Of a DNA stretch of 64,000 bases, positions 1 through 11,881 are shown in pieces. Numbering within the stretch: the stretch's first letter is position 1; the number at the start of each line of letters is the position of its first letter. The position numbers and the translations under genes are program-made. The notes under the pieces were generated by a model. The model was given only the letters and a program-made list of their open reading frames with translations. It searched no databases and had not been told where the DNA came from. Origin of the DNA: Sanderia malayensis. Taxonomy: Eukaryota > Cnidaria > Scyphozoa > Semaeostomeae > Pelagiidae. The stretch lies in contig RQOL01000285.1 in assembly GCA_013076295.1 (NCBI GenBank), positions 1 to 64,000 of the forward strand. The letters run 5' to 3'.

Positions 1-919
1 TAACGTGTATTCATTTGGATTTTGTGTGCATTAACGTTAATATCACTGATAACAAGCAAATGCAAGTGTATTTCACTTTGTTTCAACTGTAATAACGTGG
101 ATTCATGTGCAATTAGTGTGAAGGAATGTTAATATAAAACTGAAAACAAACAACTACATGTGAATTTTTCATGGTTTCCACTTTATAACGTGGATTCACG
201 TGTAATTTCTGTGTATTAATGTTAGTAACACTGAAAAGATGCAAATGCATGTGTATTTGTATTAGTTTTAACTGTAATAACGTGGATTCATGTGCAATTA
301 ATGTGAATGAATGTTAATATCACTGAAAACAAGTAAACGCACGTGTGTTTTACTTAGTTTCAACTGTAATAACGTGAATTTTTATGTAATCAGTTTTAGC
401 GAATGTTAATATCACTGAAAACAAGTAACTTCATGTCTTTTTAAGTTGTTTCAGCTGTAATAACTTGGATTCATGCGCATTTAGTGTGAATGAAGTTAAT
501 ATCACTGAAAACAAGTAAATGCATTTGTATTTCAGTTAGTTTCACTAGTAATAACGTTGATTCATGTGTAATTAATGTGCATTAATGTCAATATCATTGA
601 AAACAATTAAATGCACGTATATTTCACTTATTTTCAACTGTTATAACGCCGATTCAGGTGCAATTAGTGTGAATGAATGCTAATATCAATGAAAACAAGC
701 AACTGCATGTGTATTTTGCTTAGTTTCAACTGTGATAACGTGGATTCATGTGCAAATAGTGTGAATGAATGTTAATATCACTGAAAACAAGCAAATGCGT
801 ATGTATTTCACTTCGTTTCCACTGTAGTAACGTGGACTCATAGGGATTTTGTGCGCATTAATGTTAATATCACTGAAAACAAGCAAATGCATATGTATTT
901 CACTTCGTTTCAACTTTAA
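1..919 (+). repeat. Ten-monomer higher-order repeat (a-j)
   Basis: Ten monomers in the order a b c d e f g h i j, followed at 920 by a new a-type monomer. It is the first of the full ten-mer units and the reference order used here. The first monomer has GATAACAAGC where most have GAAAACAAGC, a mark shared with copies at 4503, 12984, 17304 and 20612. Class f monomers lack the CpG in the TAACG core (they read TAACTTGG). Confidence 0.9.
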
Positions 920-1470
920 TAACGTGAATTCATGTGGATTTTGCGTGCATTAACGTTAATATCACTGAAAACAAGCAAATGCAAGTGTATTTCACTTCGT
1001 TTCAACTGCAATAACGTGGATTCATGTACAATTGGTGTGAAAGAATGTTAATATCACTGAAAACAAACAACTATATGTGAATTTTACATGGTTTCCACTT
1101 TAATAACGTGGTTCATGTGTAATTTCTGTGCATTAATGTTAATAACACTGAAAAGATGCAAATGCATGTGTATTTCTATTAGTTTTAACTGTAATAACGT
1201 GGATTCATGTGGATTTTGCGTGCATTAACGTTAATATCACTGAAAACAAGCAAATGCAAGTGTATTTCACTTCGTTTCAACTGCAATAACGTGGATTCAT
1301 GTACAATTGGTGTGAAAGAATGTTAATATCACTGAAAACAAACAACTATATGTGAATTTTACATGGTTTCCACTTTAATAACGTGGATTCATGTGTAATT
1401 TCTGTGCATTAATGTTAATAACACTGAAAAGATGCAAATGCATGTGTATTTCTATTAGTTTTAACTGTAA
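920..1470 (+). repeat. Two tandem a'b'c' three-monomer units
   Basis: Units start at 920 and 1195 and the next a' monomer starts at 1471, giving periods of 275 and 276 bp (three monomers). Each has ATGTGGATTTTGCGTGC in a', GTACAATTGGTGTG in b' and AAAAGATGCAAATG in c'. The same expansion is found at 13904, 18224 and 21532, and as a single unit at 4780. Confidence 0.9.
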
Positions 1471-2296
1471 TAACGTGGATTCATGTGGATTTTGCGTGCA
1501 TTAACGTTAATATCACTGAAAACAAGCAAATGCAAGTGTATTTCACTTCGTTTCAACTGCAATAACGGGAATTTTTATGTAATTAGTGTGAACGAATGTT
1601 AATATCACTGAAAACAAGTAACTTCATGTGTTTTACACAATTTCAGCTGCAATAACGTCGATTCATGTTCAATTGGTGTGAATGAATGCTACTATCACTG
1701 AAAACAAGCAACTGCATGTGTATTTTGCTCAGTTTCAACTTTCATAACGTGGAGTCATGTGCAATTAGTGTGAATGAATGTTAATATCACTGAAAACAAG
1801 CAAACGCATATGTATTTTACATAGTTTCCTCTGTAATAACGGGGATTTGTGTGCATTTAGTATGAATGAATGTTAATATCACTGACAACAAAAAAATGCA
1901 TGTGTATTTCACTTATTTTCAACTTTAATAGGGTTGATTCATGTGCAATTAGTGCGAATGAATGTTAATATCACTGAAAACAAGTGAATGCATCTGTATT
2001 TCAGTTTGTTTCAATAGTAATAACGTGGATTCATGTGTAAGTTTTGTGCATTAATGTTAATACCACTGAAAACAAGTAAATCCATGTGCATTTCACTTAG
2101 CTTCAACTGTAATAAGGTCGATTCATGTGCGCTTAGTGTGAACAAATGTTAATATCACTGAAAACAAGCAAATGCGTATGTATTTCACTTCGTTTCCACT
2201 GTAATAACGTGGACTCATATGGATTTTGTGTGCATTAATGTTAATATCACTGAAAACAAGCAAATGCATATGTATTTCACTTCGTTTCAACTTTAA
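1471..2296 (+). repeat. Nine-monomer mixed block (a', e', m, n, p, q, r and others)
   Basis: 826 bp, nine monomers. After a' come monomers tagged CGGGAATTTTTATG, GTCGATTCATG with GCTACTATC (m), GTGGAGTCATG (n), CGGGGATTTGTGTG (p), AGGGTTGATTC (q), TGTGTAAGTTTTGTGC (r) and GGTCGATTCATGTGCGC, the last fused to an i-type right half, then j. Related blocks begin at 5057, 14456, 18776 and 22084. Confidence 0.85.
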
Positions 2297-3216
2297 TAAC
2301 GTGTATTCATTTGGATTTTGTGTGCATTAACGTTAATATCACTGAAAACAAGCAAATGCAAGTGTATTTCACTTTGTTTCAACTGTAATAACGTGGATTC
2401 ATGTGCAATTAGTGTGAAGGAATGTTAATATAAACTGAAAACAAACAACTACATGTGAATTTTACATGGTTTCCACTTTAATAACGTGGATTCACGTGTA
2501 ATTTCTGTGTATTAATGTTAGTAACACTGAAAAGATGCAAAGGCATGTGTATTTGTATTAGTTTTAACTGTAATAACGTGGATTCATGTGCAATTAATGT
2601 GAATGAATGTTAATATCACTGAAAACAAGTAAACGCACGTGTGTTTTACTTAGTTTCAACTGTAATAACGTGAATTTTTATGTAATCAGTTTTAGCGAAT
2701 GTTAATATCACTGAAAACAAGTAACTTCATGTCTTTTTAAGTTGTTTCAGCTGTAATAACTTGGATTCATGCGCATTTAGTGTGAATGAAGGTTAATATC
2801 ACTGAAAACAAGTAAATGCATTTGTATTTCAGTTAGTTTCACTAGTAATAACGTTGATTCATGCGTAATTAATGTGCATTAATGTCAATATCATTGAAAA
2901 CAATTAAATGCACGTATATTTCACTTATTTTCAACTGTTATAACGCCGATTCATGTGCAATTAGTGTGAATGAATGCTAATATCAATGAAAACAAGCAAC
3001 TGCATGTGTATTTTGCTTAGTTTCAACTGTGATAACGTGGATTCATGTGCAAATAGTGTGAATGAATGTTAATATCACTGAAAACAAGCAAATGCGTATG
3101 TATTTCACTTCGTTTCCACTGTAGTAACGCGGACTCATAGGGATTTTGTGCGCATTAATGTTAATATCACTGAAAACAAGCAAATGCATATGTATTTCAC
3201 TTCGTTTCAACTTTAA
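2297..3216 (+). repeat. Ten-monomer higher-order repeat (a-j)
   Basis: 920 bp, monomers a to j in order. Differs from the unit at 1-919 by scattered substitutions such as AAAGGCATG for AAATGCATG in class c. Followed directly by another ten-mer. Confidence 0.9.
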
Positions 3217-4134
3217 TAACGTGAATTCATGTGGATTTTGCGTGCATTAACGTTAATATCACTGAAAACAAGCAAATGCAAGTGTATTTCACTTCGTTTC
3301 AACTGCAATAACGTGGATTCATGTACAATTGGTGTGAAAGAATGTTAATATCACTGAAAACAAACAACTATATGTGAATTTTACATGGTTTCCACTTTAA
3401 TAACGTGGATTCATGTGTAATTTCTGTGCATTAATGTTAATAACACTGAAAAGATGCAAATGCATGTGTATTTCTATTAGTTTTAACTGTAATAACGTGG
3501 ATTCATATGCAATTAGAGTGAATGAATGTTAATATCACTGAAAACAAGTAAACGCACGTGTATTTTACTTAGTTTCGACTGTAATAACGTGAATATTATG
3601 TAATCAGTCTTAGCGAATGTTAATATCACTGAAAACAAGTAACTTCATGTATTTTTAAATAGTTTCAGCTGTAATAACTTGGATTCATGCGCATTTAGTG
3701 TGAATGAAGGTTAATATCACTGAAAACAAGTAAATGCATTTGTATTTCCGTTAGTTTCACTAGTAATAACGTTGATTCATGTGTAATTTATGTGCATTAA
3801 TGTCAATATCACTGAAAACAATTAAATGCACGTATATTTCACTTATTTTCAACTGTTATAACGCCGATTCATGTGCAATTAGTGTGAATGAATGCTAATA
3901 TCACTGAAACCAAGCAACTGCATGTGAATTTTGCTTAGTTTCAACTGTGATAACGTGGATTCATGTGCAAATAGTGTGAATGAATGTTAATATCACTGAA
4001 AACAAGCAAATGCGTATGTATTTCACTTCGTTTCCACTGTAATAACGTGGACTCAGATGGATTTTGTGTGCATTAATGTTAATATCACTGAAAACAAGTA
4101 AATGCATATGTATTTCACTTCGTTTCAACTTTAA
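3217..4134 (+). repeat. Ten-monomer higher-order repeat, variant (a'-j')
   Basis: 918 bp. It starts with a'b'c' and continues with d' (CAATTAGAGTG), e' (GAATATTATGTAATC), f' (TATTTCCGTTAG), g', h' (GAAACCAAGC), i' and j' (GTGGACTCAGATGG). The pair 2297-4134 is repeated at 6068-7905, offset about 3771 bp. Confidence 0.9.
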
Positions 4135-4502
4135 TAACGTGTATTCATGTGTAATTTATGTGCATTAATGTCAATATCACTGAAAACAATTAAATGCACG
4201 TATATTTCACTTATTTTCAACTGTTATAACGCCTATTCATGTGCAATTAGTGTGAATGAATGCCAATATCACTGAAAACAAGCAGCTGCATGTGTATTTT
4301 GCTTAGTTTCACCTGTTATAACGTGGATTCATGTGCAAATAGTGTGAATGAATGTTAATATCACTGAAAACAAGCAAATGCGTATGTATTTCACTTCGTT
4401 TCCACTGTAATAACGTGGACTCATATGGATTTTGTGTGCATTAATGTTAATATCACTGAAAACAAGCAAATGCATATGTATTTCACTTCGTTTCAACTTT
4501 AA
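4135..4502 (+). repeat. Four-monomer block (g, h, i, j)
   Basis: 368 bp, exactly four monomers. The first begins like class a (TAACGTGTATTCATG) but continues as class g (TAATTTATGTGC, TGTCAATATC), so it is a chimeric a/g monomer. The same block follows a'-j' at 7906 and 24015. Confidence 0.85.
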
Positions 4503-5056
4503 TAACGTGTATTCATTTGGATTTTGTGTGCATTAACGTTAATATCACTGATAACAAGCAAATGCAAGTGTATTTCACTTTGTTTCAACTGTAATAACGT
4601 GGATTCATGTGCAATTAGTGTGAAGGAATGTTAATATAAACTGAAAACAAACAACTACATGTGAATTTTTCATGGTTTCCACTTTAATAACGTGGATTCA
4701 CGTGTAATTTCTGTGTATTAATGTTAGTAACACTGAAAAGATGCAAATGCATGTGTATTTCTATTAGTTTTAACTGTAATAACGTGGATTCATGAGGATT
4801 TTGCGTGCATTAACGTTAATATCACTGAAAACAAGTAAAATGCAAGTGTATTTCACTTCGTTTCAACTGCAATAACGTGGATTCATGTACAATTGGTGTG
4901 AAAGAATGTTAATATCACTGAAAACAAACAACTATATGTGAATTTTACATGGTTTCCACTTTAATAACGTGGATTCATGTGTAATTTCTGTGCATTAATG
5001 TTAATAACACTGAAAAGATGCAAATGCATGTGTATTTCTATTAGTTTTAACTGTAA
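4503..5056 (+). repeat. Partial higher-order unit a b c plus a'b'c'
   Basis: Class a, b, c from 4503, then one a'b'c' triplet from 4780, whose a' has the private change ATGAGGATTTTGCG and one added A (AGTAAAATGC). This is a ten-mer cut after c, with d to j missing relative to the copy at 20612. Confidence 0.85.
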
Positions 5057-6067
5057 TAACGTGGATTCATGTGGATTTTGCGTGCATTAACGTTAATATC
5101 ACTGAATACAAGCAAATGCAAGTGTATTTCACTTCGTTTCAACTGCAATAACGGGAATTTTTATGTAATTAGTGTGAACGAATGTTAATATCACTGAAAA
5201 CAAGTAACTTCATGTGTTTTTACACAATTTCAGCTGCAATAACGTCGATTCATGTTCAATTGGTGTGAATGAATGCTACTATCACTGAAAACAAGCAACT
5301 GCATGTGTATTTTGCTTAGTTTCAACTTTCATAACGTGGAGTCATGTGCAATTAGTGTGAATGAATGTTAATATCACTGAAAACAAGCAAACGCATATGT
5401 ATTTTACATAGTTTCCTCTGTAATAACGGGGATTTGTGTGCATTTAGTATGAATGAATGTTAATATCACTGACAACAAAAAAATGCATGTGTATTTCACT
5501 TATTTTCAACTTTAATAGGGTTGATTCATGTGCAATTAGTGCGAATGAATGTTAATATCACTGAAAACAAGTGAATGCATCTGTATTTCAGTTTGTTTCA
5601 ATAGTAATAACGTGGATTCATGTGTAAGTTTTGTGCATTAATGTTAATATCACTGAAAACAAGTAAATGCATTTGTATTTCAGTTAGTTTCACTAGTAAT
5701 AACGTTGATTCATGTGTAATTTATGTGCATTAATGTCAATATCACTGAAAACAATTAAATGCACGTATATTTCAATTATTTTCAACTGTTATAACGCCTA
5801 TTCATGTGCAATTAGTGTGAATGAATGCCAATATCACTGAAAACAAGCAGCTGCATGTGTATTTTGCTTAGTTTCACCTGTTATAACGTGGATTCATGTG
5901 CAAATAGTGTGAATGAATGTTAATATCACTGAAAACAAGCAAATGCGTATGTATTTCACTTCGTTTCCACTGTAATAACGTGGACTCATATGGATTTTGT
6001 GTGCATTAATGTTAATATCACTGAAAACAAGCAAATGCATATGTATTTCACTTCGTTTCAACTTTAA
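5057..6067 (+). repeat. Eleven-monomer mixed block
   Basis: 1011 bp. Order a', e', m, n, p, q, then an r monomer whose right half is class f (AAATGCATTTGTATTTCAG), then g, h, i, j. The r/f chimera and the GAATACAAGC mark in a' are both present again at 22084-23094, offset 17027 bp. Confidence 0.85.
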
Positions 6068-6987
6068 TAACGTGTATTCATTTGGATTTTGTGTGCATTA
6101 ACGTTAATATCACTGAAAACAAGCAAATGCAAGTGTATTTCACTTTGTTTCAACTGTAATAACGTGGATTCATGTGCAATTAGTGTGAAGGAATGTTAAT
6201 ATAAACTGAAAACAAACAACTACATGTGAATTTTACATGGTTTCCACTTTAATAACGTGGATTCACGTGTAATTTCTGTGTATTAATGTTAGTAACACTG
6301 AAAAGATGCAAATGCATGTGTATTTGTATTAGTTTTAACTGTAATAACGTGGATTCATGTGCAATTAATGTGAATGAATGTTAATATCACTGAAAACAAG
6401 TAAACGCACGTGTGTTTTACTTAGTTTCAACTGTAATAACGTGAATTTTTATGTAATCAGTTTTAGCGAATGTTAATATCACTGAAAACAAGTAACTTCA
6501 TGTCTTTTTAAGTTGTTTCAGCTGTAATAACTTGGATTCATGCGCATTTAGTGTGAATGAAGGTTAATATCACTGAAAACAAGTAAATGCATTTGTATTT
6601 CAGTTAGTTTCACTAGTAATAACGTTGATTCATGTGTAATTAATGTGCATTAATGTCAATATCATTGAAAACAATTAAATGCACGTATATTTCACTTATT
6701 TTCAACTGTTATAACGCCGATTCATGTGCAATTAGTGTGAATGAATGCTAATATCAATGAAAACAAGCAACTGCATGTGTATTTTGCTTAGTTTCAACTG
6801 TGATAACGTGGATTCATGTGCAAATAGTGTGAATGAATGTTAATATCACTGAAAACAAGCAAATGCGTATGTATTTCACTTCGTTTCCACTGTAGTAACG
6901 TGGACTCATAGGGATTTTCTGCGCATTAATGTTAATATCACTGAAAACAAGCAAATGCATATGTATTTCACTTCGTTTCAACTTTAA
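6068..6987 (+). repeat. Ten-monomer higher-order repeat (a-j)
   Basis: 920 bp, a to j. With the next unit it forms a 20-monomer pair matching 2297-4134. At 23095 the corresponding pair has collapsed to one hybrid ten-mer. Confidence 0.9.
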
Positions 6988-7905
6988 TAACGTGAATTAA
7001 TGTGGATTTTGCGTGCATTAACGTTAATATCACTGAAAACAAACAAATGCAAGTGTATTTCACTTCGTTTCAACTGCAATAACGTGGATTCATGTACAAT
7101 TGGTGTGAAAGAATGTTAATATCACTGAAAACAAACAACTATATGTGAATTTTACATGGTTTCCACTTTAATAACGTGGATTCATGTGTAATTTCTGTGC
7201 ATTAATGTTAATAACACTGAAAAGATGCAAATGCATGTGTATTTCTATTAGTTTTAACTGTAATAACGTGGATTCATGTGCAATTAGAGTGAATGAATGT
7301 TAATATCACTGAAAACAAGTAAACGCACGTGTATTTTACTTAGTTTCGACTGTAATAACGTGAATATTATGTAATCAGTCTTAGCGAATGTTAATATCAC
7401 TGAAAACAAGTAACTTCATGTATTTTTAAATAGTTTCAGCTGTAATAACTTGGATTCATGCGCATTTAGTGTGAATGAAGGTTAATATCACTGAAAACAA
7501 GTAAATGCATTTGTATTTCCGTTAGTTTCACTAGTAATAACGTTGATTCATGTGTAATTTATGTGCATTAATGTCAATATCACTGAAAACAATTAAATGC
7601 ACGTATATTTCACTTATTTTCAACTGTTATAACGCCGATTCATGTGCAATTAGTGTGAATGAATGCTAATATCACTGAAACCAAGCAACTGCATGTGAAT
7701 TTTGCTTAGTTTCAACTGTGATAACGTGGATTCATGTGCAAATAGTGTGAATGAATGTTAATATCACTGAAAACAAGCAAATGCGTATGTATTTCACTTC
7801 GTTTCCACTGTAATAACGTGGACTCAGATGGATTTTGTGTGCATTAATGTTAATATCACTGAAAACAAGTAAATGCATATGTATTTCACTTCGTTTCAAC
7901 TTTAA
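6988..7905 (+). repeat. Ten-monomer higher-order repeat, variant (a'-j')
   Basis: 918 bp, a' to j', with the marks TATTTCCGTTAG in f', GAAACCAAGC in h' and GTGGACTCAGATGG in j'. These marks identify the right half of the hybrid unit at 23095. Confidence 0.9.
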
Positions 7906-8273
7906 TAACGTGTATTCATGTGTAATTTATGTGCATTAATGTCAATATCACTGAAAAAAATTAAATGCACGTATATTTCACTTATTTTCAACTGTTATAT
8001 CGCCGATTCACGTGCAATTAGTGTGAATGAATGCTAATATCACTGAAAACAAGCAACTGCATGTGTATTTTGCTTAGTTTCAACTGTGATAACGTGGATT
8101 CATGTGCAAATAGTGTGAATGAATGTTAATATCACTGAAAACAAGCAAATGCGTATATATTTCACTTCGTTTCTACTGTAATAACGTGGACTCATATGGA
8201 TTTTGTGTGCATTAATGTTAATATCGCTGAAAACAAGCAAATGCATATGTATTTCACTTCGTTTCAACTTTAA
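7906..8273 (+). repeat. Four-monomer block (g, h, i, j)
   Basis: 368 bp. The first monomer is an a/g chimera as at 4135, with GAAAAAAATTAAATG in place of GAAAACAATTAAATG, and h reads TTATATCGCCGATTCACG. Both changes recur at 24015-24382. Confidence 0.85.
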
Positions 8274-9893
8274 TAACGTGTTTTCATGTGGATTTTGTGT
8301 GCATTAACGTTAATATTACTGAAAACAAGCAAAGGCAAGTGTATTTCACTTCGTTTTAACTGTAATAACGTGGATTCATGTGCAATTAGTGTGAAGGAAT
8401 GTTAATATCACTGAAAGCAAACACCTACATGTGAATTTTACATGGTTTCCACTTTAATAACGTGGATTCATGTGTAATTTCTGTGCATTCATGTTAATAA
8501 CACTGAAAAGATGCAAATGCAATGTTCATGTGCAATTAGTGTGAATGAATGTTAATATCACTGAAAACAAGTAAATGCACGTGTATTTTACTCAGTTTCA
8601 ACTGTAATAGCGTGAATTTACGTGTAAATTTTGTGCATTAATGTTAAAAATACTGAAAACAAGCAAATCCATGTGTATTTCATTTATTTTCACCTGTAAT
8701 AACGAGGATTCATGTGCAATTAGTGTGAATGAATGTTAATATCACTGACAACAAGTAAATGCATGTGTATTTCACTTAGTTTCAACCTTAATAACGTGAA
8801 TTTATGTGTGATTTGTGTGCATTAATGTTAATAACACTGAAAACAAGCAAATGCAAGTGTATTTCACTTAGTTTCAACTGTAATAACGGGAAATTTTATG
8901 TAATTAGTGTGAACGAATGTTAATATCACTGAAAACAAGTAAATTCATGTGTTTTACACAGCTTCAGCTGCAATAACGTCGATTCATGTGCAATTAGTAT
9001 GAATGAATGCTACTATCACTGAAAACAACCAACTGCATGTGTATTTTGCTTAGTTTCAACTTTAATAACGTGGAGTCATGTGCAATTAGTGTGAATGAAT
9101 GTTAATATCACTGAAAACAAGCAAATGCATATGTATTTCACTTCGTTTCAACTGTAATAACGTGGATTCATGTGCAATCAGTGTGAAAGAATGTTATTAT
9201 CACTGAAAACAAACAACTACATATGTATTTTACATAGTGTCCACTGTAATAACGGGGATTTGTGTGCAATTAGTTTGAATGAATGTTAATATCACTGACA
9301 ACAAGTAAATGCATGTGTATTTCACTTAGTTTCAACTGTAATAGGGTTGATTCATGTGCAATTAGTGTGAATGAATGCTAATATCACTGAAAACAAGCAA
9401 CTGCATGTGTATTTTGCTTATTTTCAACTGTGATAACGTGGATTCATGTGCAAATAGCGTGAATGAATGTTAATATCACTGAAAACAAGCAAATGCGTAT
9501 GTATTTAACTTCGTTTCCACTGTAATAACGTTGACTCAGATGGATTTTGTGTGCCTTAATGTTAATATCACTGGAAACAAGTAAATGCATATGTATTTCA
9601 CTTCGTTTCAACTTTAATAACGTGTATTCATGTGTAATTTATGTGCATTAATGTCAATATCACTGAAAAATATTAAATGCACGTATATTTCACTGATTTT
9701 CAACTGTTATAACGCCGATTCACGAGCAATTAGTGTGATTGAATGCTAATATCACTGAAAACAAGCAACTGCATGTGTATTTTGCTTAGTTTCAACTGTG
9801 ATAACGTGGATTCATGTGCAAATAGCGTGAATGAATGTTAATATCAGTGAGAAGAAGCAAATGCGTATGTATTTCACTTCGTTTCTACTGTAA
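8274..9893 (+). repeat. Alternate higher-order block, copy 1
   Basis: Begins with an a variant (CGTGTTTTCATGTGG) and b, then a truncated composite (8458-8607), then monomers tagged GAATTTACGTGTAAATT, GAGGATTCATG with GACAACAAG (k), GAATTTATGTGTGATTTG (l), CGGGAAATTTTATG, GTCGATTC with GCTACTATC (m), GTGGAGTC (n), GCAATCAGTG (o), GGGGATTTGTGTG (p), AGGGTTGATTC (q), i, j, a g chimera, h and i. The ten-mer classes d-f are largely replaced. The counterpart is at 24383. Confidence 0.8.
8458..8607 (+). repeat. Truncated c/d composite monomer (150 bp)
   Basis: TAACG starts are 150 bp apart here instead of 184. The left part is class c, and the sequence passes through the junction GCAAATGCAATGTTCATGTG straight into class d, losing the c tail and the TAACG head of d. 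The identical junction occurs in five other places, so it marks a single ancestral deletion. Confidence 0.9.
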
Positions 9894-10777
9894 TAACGTG
9901 GACTCATATGGATTTTGTGTGCATTAATGTTAATATCACTGAAAACAAGCAAATGCAAGTGTATTTCACTTCGTTTCAACTGTAATAACGTGGATTCATG
10001 TGCAATTAGTGTGAAGGAATGTTAATATCACTGAAAACAAACAACTACATGTGAATTTTACATGGTTTCCACTTTAATAACGTGGATTCATGTGTAATTT
10101 CTGTGCATTAATGTTAATAACACTGAAAGGATGCAAATGCAATGTTCATGTGCAATTAGTGTGAATGAATGTTAATATCACTGAAAACAAGTAAACGCAC
10201 GTGTATTTTACTCAGTTTCAACTGTAATAACGTGAATTTACGTGTAAATTGTGTGCATTAATGTTAAAAATACTGAAAACAAGTAACTTCATGTGTTTTA
10301 CACAGCTTCAGCTGCAATAACGTCGATTCATGTGCAATTAGTATGAATGAATGCTACTATCACTGAAAACAAGCAACTGCATGTGTATTTTGCTTAGTTT
10401 CAACTTTAATAACGTGGAGTCATGTGCAATTAGTGTGAATGAATGTTAATATCACTGAAAACAAGCAAATGCATATGTATTTCACTTCGTTTCAACTGTA
10501 ATAACGTGGATTCATGTGCAATCAGTGTGAAAAAAGGTTAATATCACTGAAAACAAACAACTACATATGTATTTTATATAGTGTCCACTGTAATAACGGG
10601 GATTTGTGTGCAATTAATTTGAATGAATGTTAATATCACTGACAACAAGTAAATGCATGTGTTTTTCACTTAGTTTCAACTGTAATAGGGTTGATTCATG
10701 TGCAATTAGTGTGAATGAATGCTAATATCACTGAAAACAAGCAAATGCATGTGTATTTTGCTTAGTTTCAACTGGGA
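9894..10777 (+). repeat. Alternate higher-order block, shortened copy
   Basis: Opens with a j/a chimeric monomer (GTGGACTCATATGG running into GCAAGTGTATTTC), then b, the 150-bp composite at 10078, a GAATTTACG monomer fused to AGTAACTTCATG, then m, n, o, p, q. Compared with 25.9-27.2 kb it lacks whole monomers, including the separate a monomer and the k monomer. Confidence 0.8.
10078..10227 (+). repeat. Truncated c/d composite monomer (150 bp)
   Basis: Same junction as at 8458. The class c part reads GAAAGGATGCAAATGC here, one substitution from the 8458 copy and shared with copies at 26371, 33594 and 36042. Confidence 0.9.
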
Positions 10778-11513
10778 TAACGTGGATTCGTGTGCAATTA
10801 GTGTGCAGTAATGTTAATATCACTGAAAACAAGCAAATGCGTGTGTATTTTACTTAGTTTCACCTGTAGAAACGTGGATTCTTGTGCAATTAGTGTGCAC
10901 TAATGTTAATATCACTTAAAACAAGCAAATGCATGTGTATTTTACTTAGTTTCAGCTGTAATAACGTGGAGTCTTGTGCAATTAGTGTGCAGTAATGTTA
11001 ATATCACTAAAAACAAGCAAATGCATGTGTATTTTACTTAGTTGCACCTGTAAAAACGTGGATTCTTGTGCAATTAGTGTGCAGTAATGTTAATATCACT
11101 GAAAGCAAGCAAATGCAAATGTATTTTACTTAGTTCCAGCTGTAATAACGTGGATTCATGTGCAATTAGTGTGCAGTAATGTTAATATCACTGAAAACAA
11201 GCAAATGCATGTGTATTTTACTTAGTTTCAGCTGTAATAACGCGGATTCATGTGCAATTAGTGTGCAGTAATGTTAATATCACTGACAACAAGCAAATGC
11301 ATGTGTATTTTACTTAGTTTCACCTGTAGAAACGTGAATTCTTGTGCAATTAGTGTGCAGTAATGTTAATATCACTGAAAACCAGCAAATGCATGTGTAT
11401 TTTACTTAGTGTCAGCTGTAATAACGTGGATTCATGTGCAATTAGTGTGCAGTAATGTTAATATCACTGAAAACAAGTAAATGCATGTGTATTTCACTTA
11501 GTTTCAACTGTAA
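10778..11513 (+). repeat. Island of satellite subfamily S (eight monomers)
   Basis: 736 bp, eight monomers carrying GTGTGCAGTAATG (or CACTAATG) and TGTATTTTACTTAG, the marks of the long S array at 37479. The order of private tags (GGATTCGTG, GGATTCTTG with CACTAATG, GGAGTCTTG, then GAAAGCAAGC with TTCCAGCTG) follows that from 38031 in the big S array, where one monomer is missing. It is bounded on both sides by q-type monomers. Confidence 0.9.
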
Positions 11514-11881
11514 TAGGGTTGATTCATGTGCAATTAGTGTGAATGAATGCTAATATCACTGAAAACAAGTAAACGCACGTGTATTTTACTTAGTTTCAAC
11601 TGTAATAACGTGAATTTACGTGTAAATTGTGTGCATTAATGTTAATAATACTGAAAACAAGCAAATCCATGTGTATTTCACTTAGTTTCACCTGTAATAG
11701 GGTTGATTCATGTGCAATTAGTGTGAATGAATGCTAATATCACTGAAAACAAGTAAACGCACGTGTATTTTACTTAGTTTCAACTGTAATAACGTGAATT
11801 TACGTGTAAATTGTGTGCATTAATGTTAATAATACTGAAAACAAGCAAATCCATGTGTATTTCACTTAGTTTCACCTGTAA
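11514..11881 (+). repeat. Tandem 184-bp dimer, two copies
   Basis: A q-type monomer (AGGGTTGATTC, right half GTAAACGCACG) plus a GAATTTACGTG monomer form a 184-bp pair repeated at 11514 and 11698 with virtually no differences. It joins the S island to the k-l block at 11882. Confidence 0.9.

Noticed and set aside
901..1020. CENP-B box
   Set aside because: CACTTCGTTTCAAC in classes i, j and a matches the left half (TTCGnnnnA) of the mammalian box, but CGGG is not at the required distance. The CGGG of the CGGGAATTTT monomers is too far away.
1920..1935. Telomere-like AGGGTT in class q monomers (TAATAGGGTTGATTC)
   Set aside because: It occurs once per q monomer, never in tandem, and is a simple variant of the TAACGTGGATTC core.
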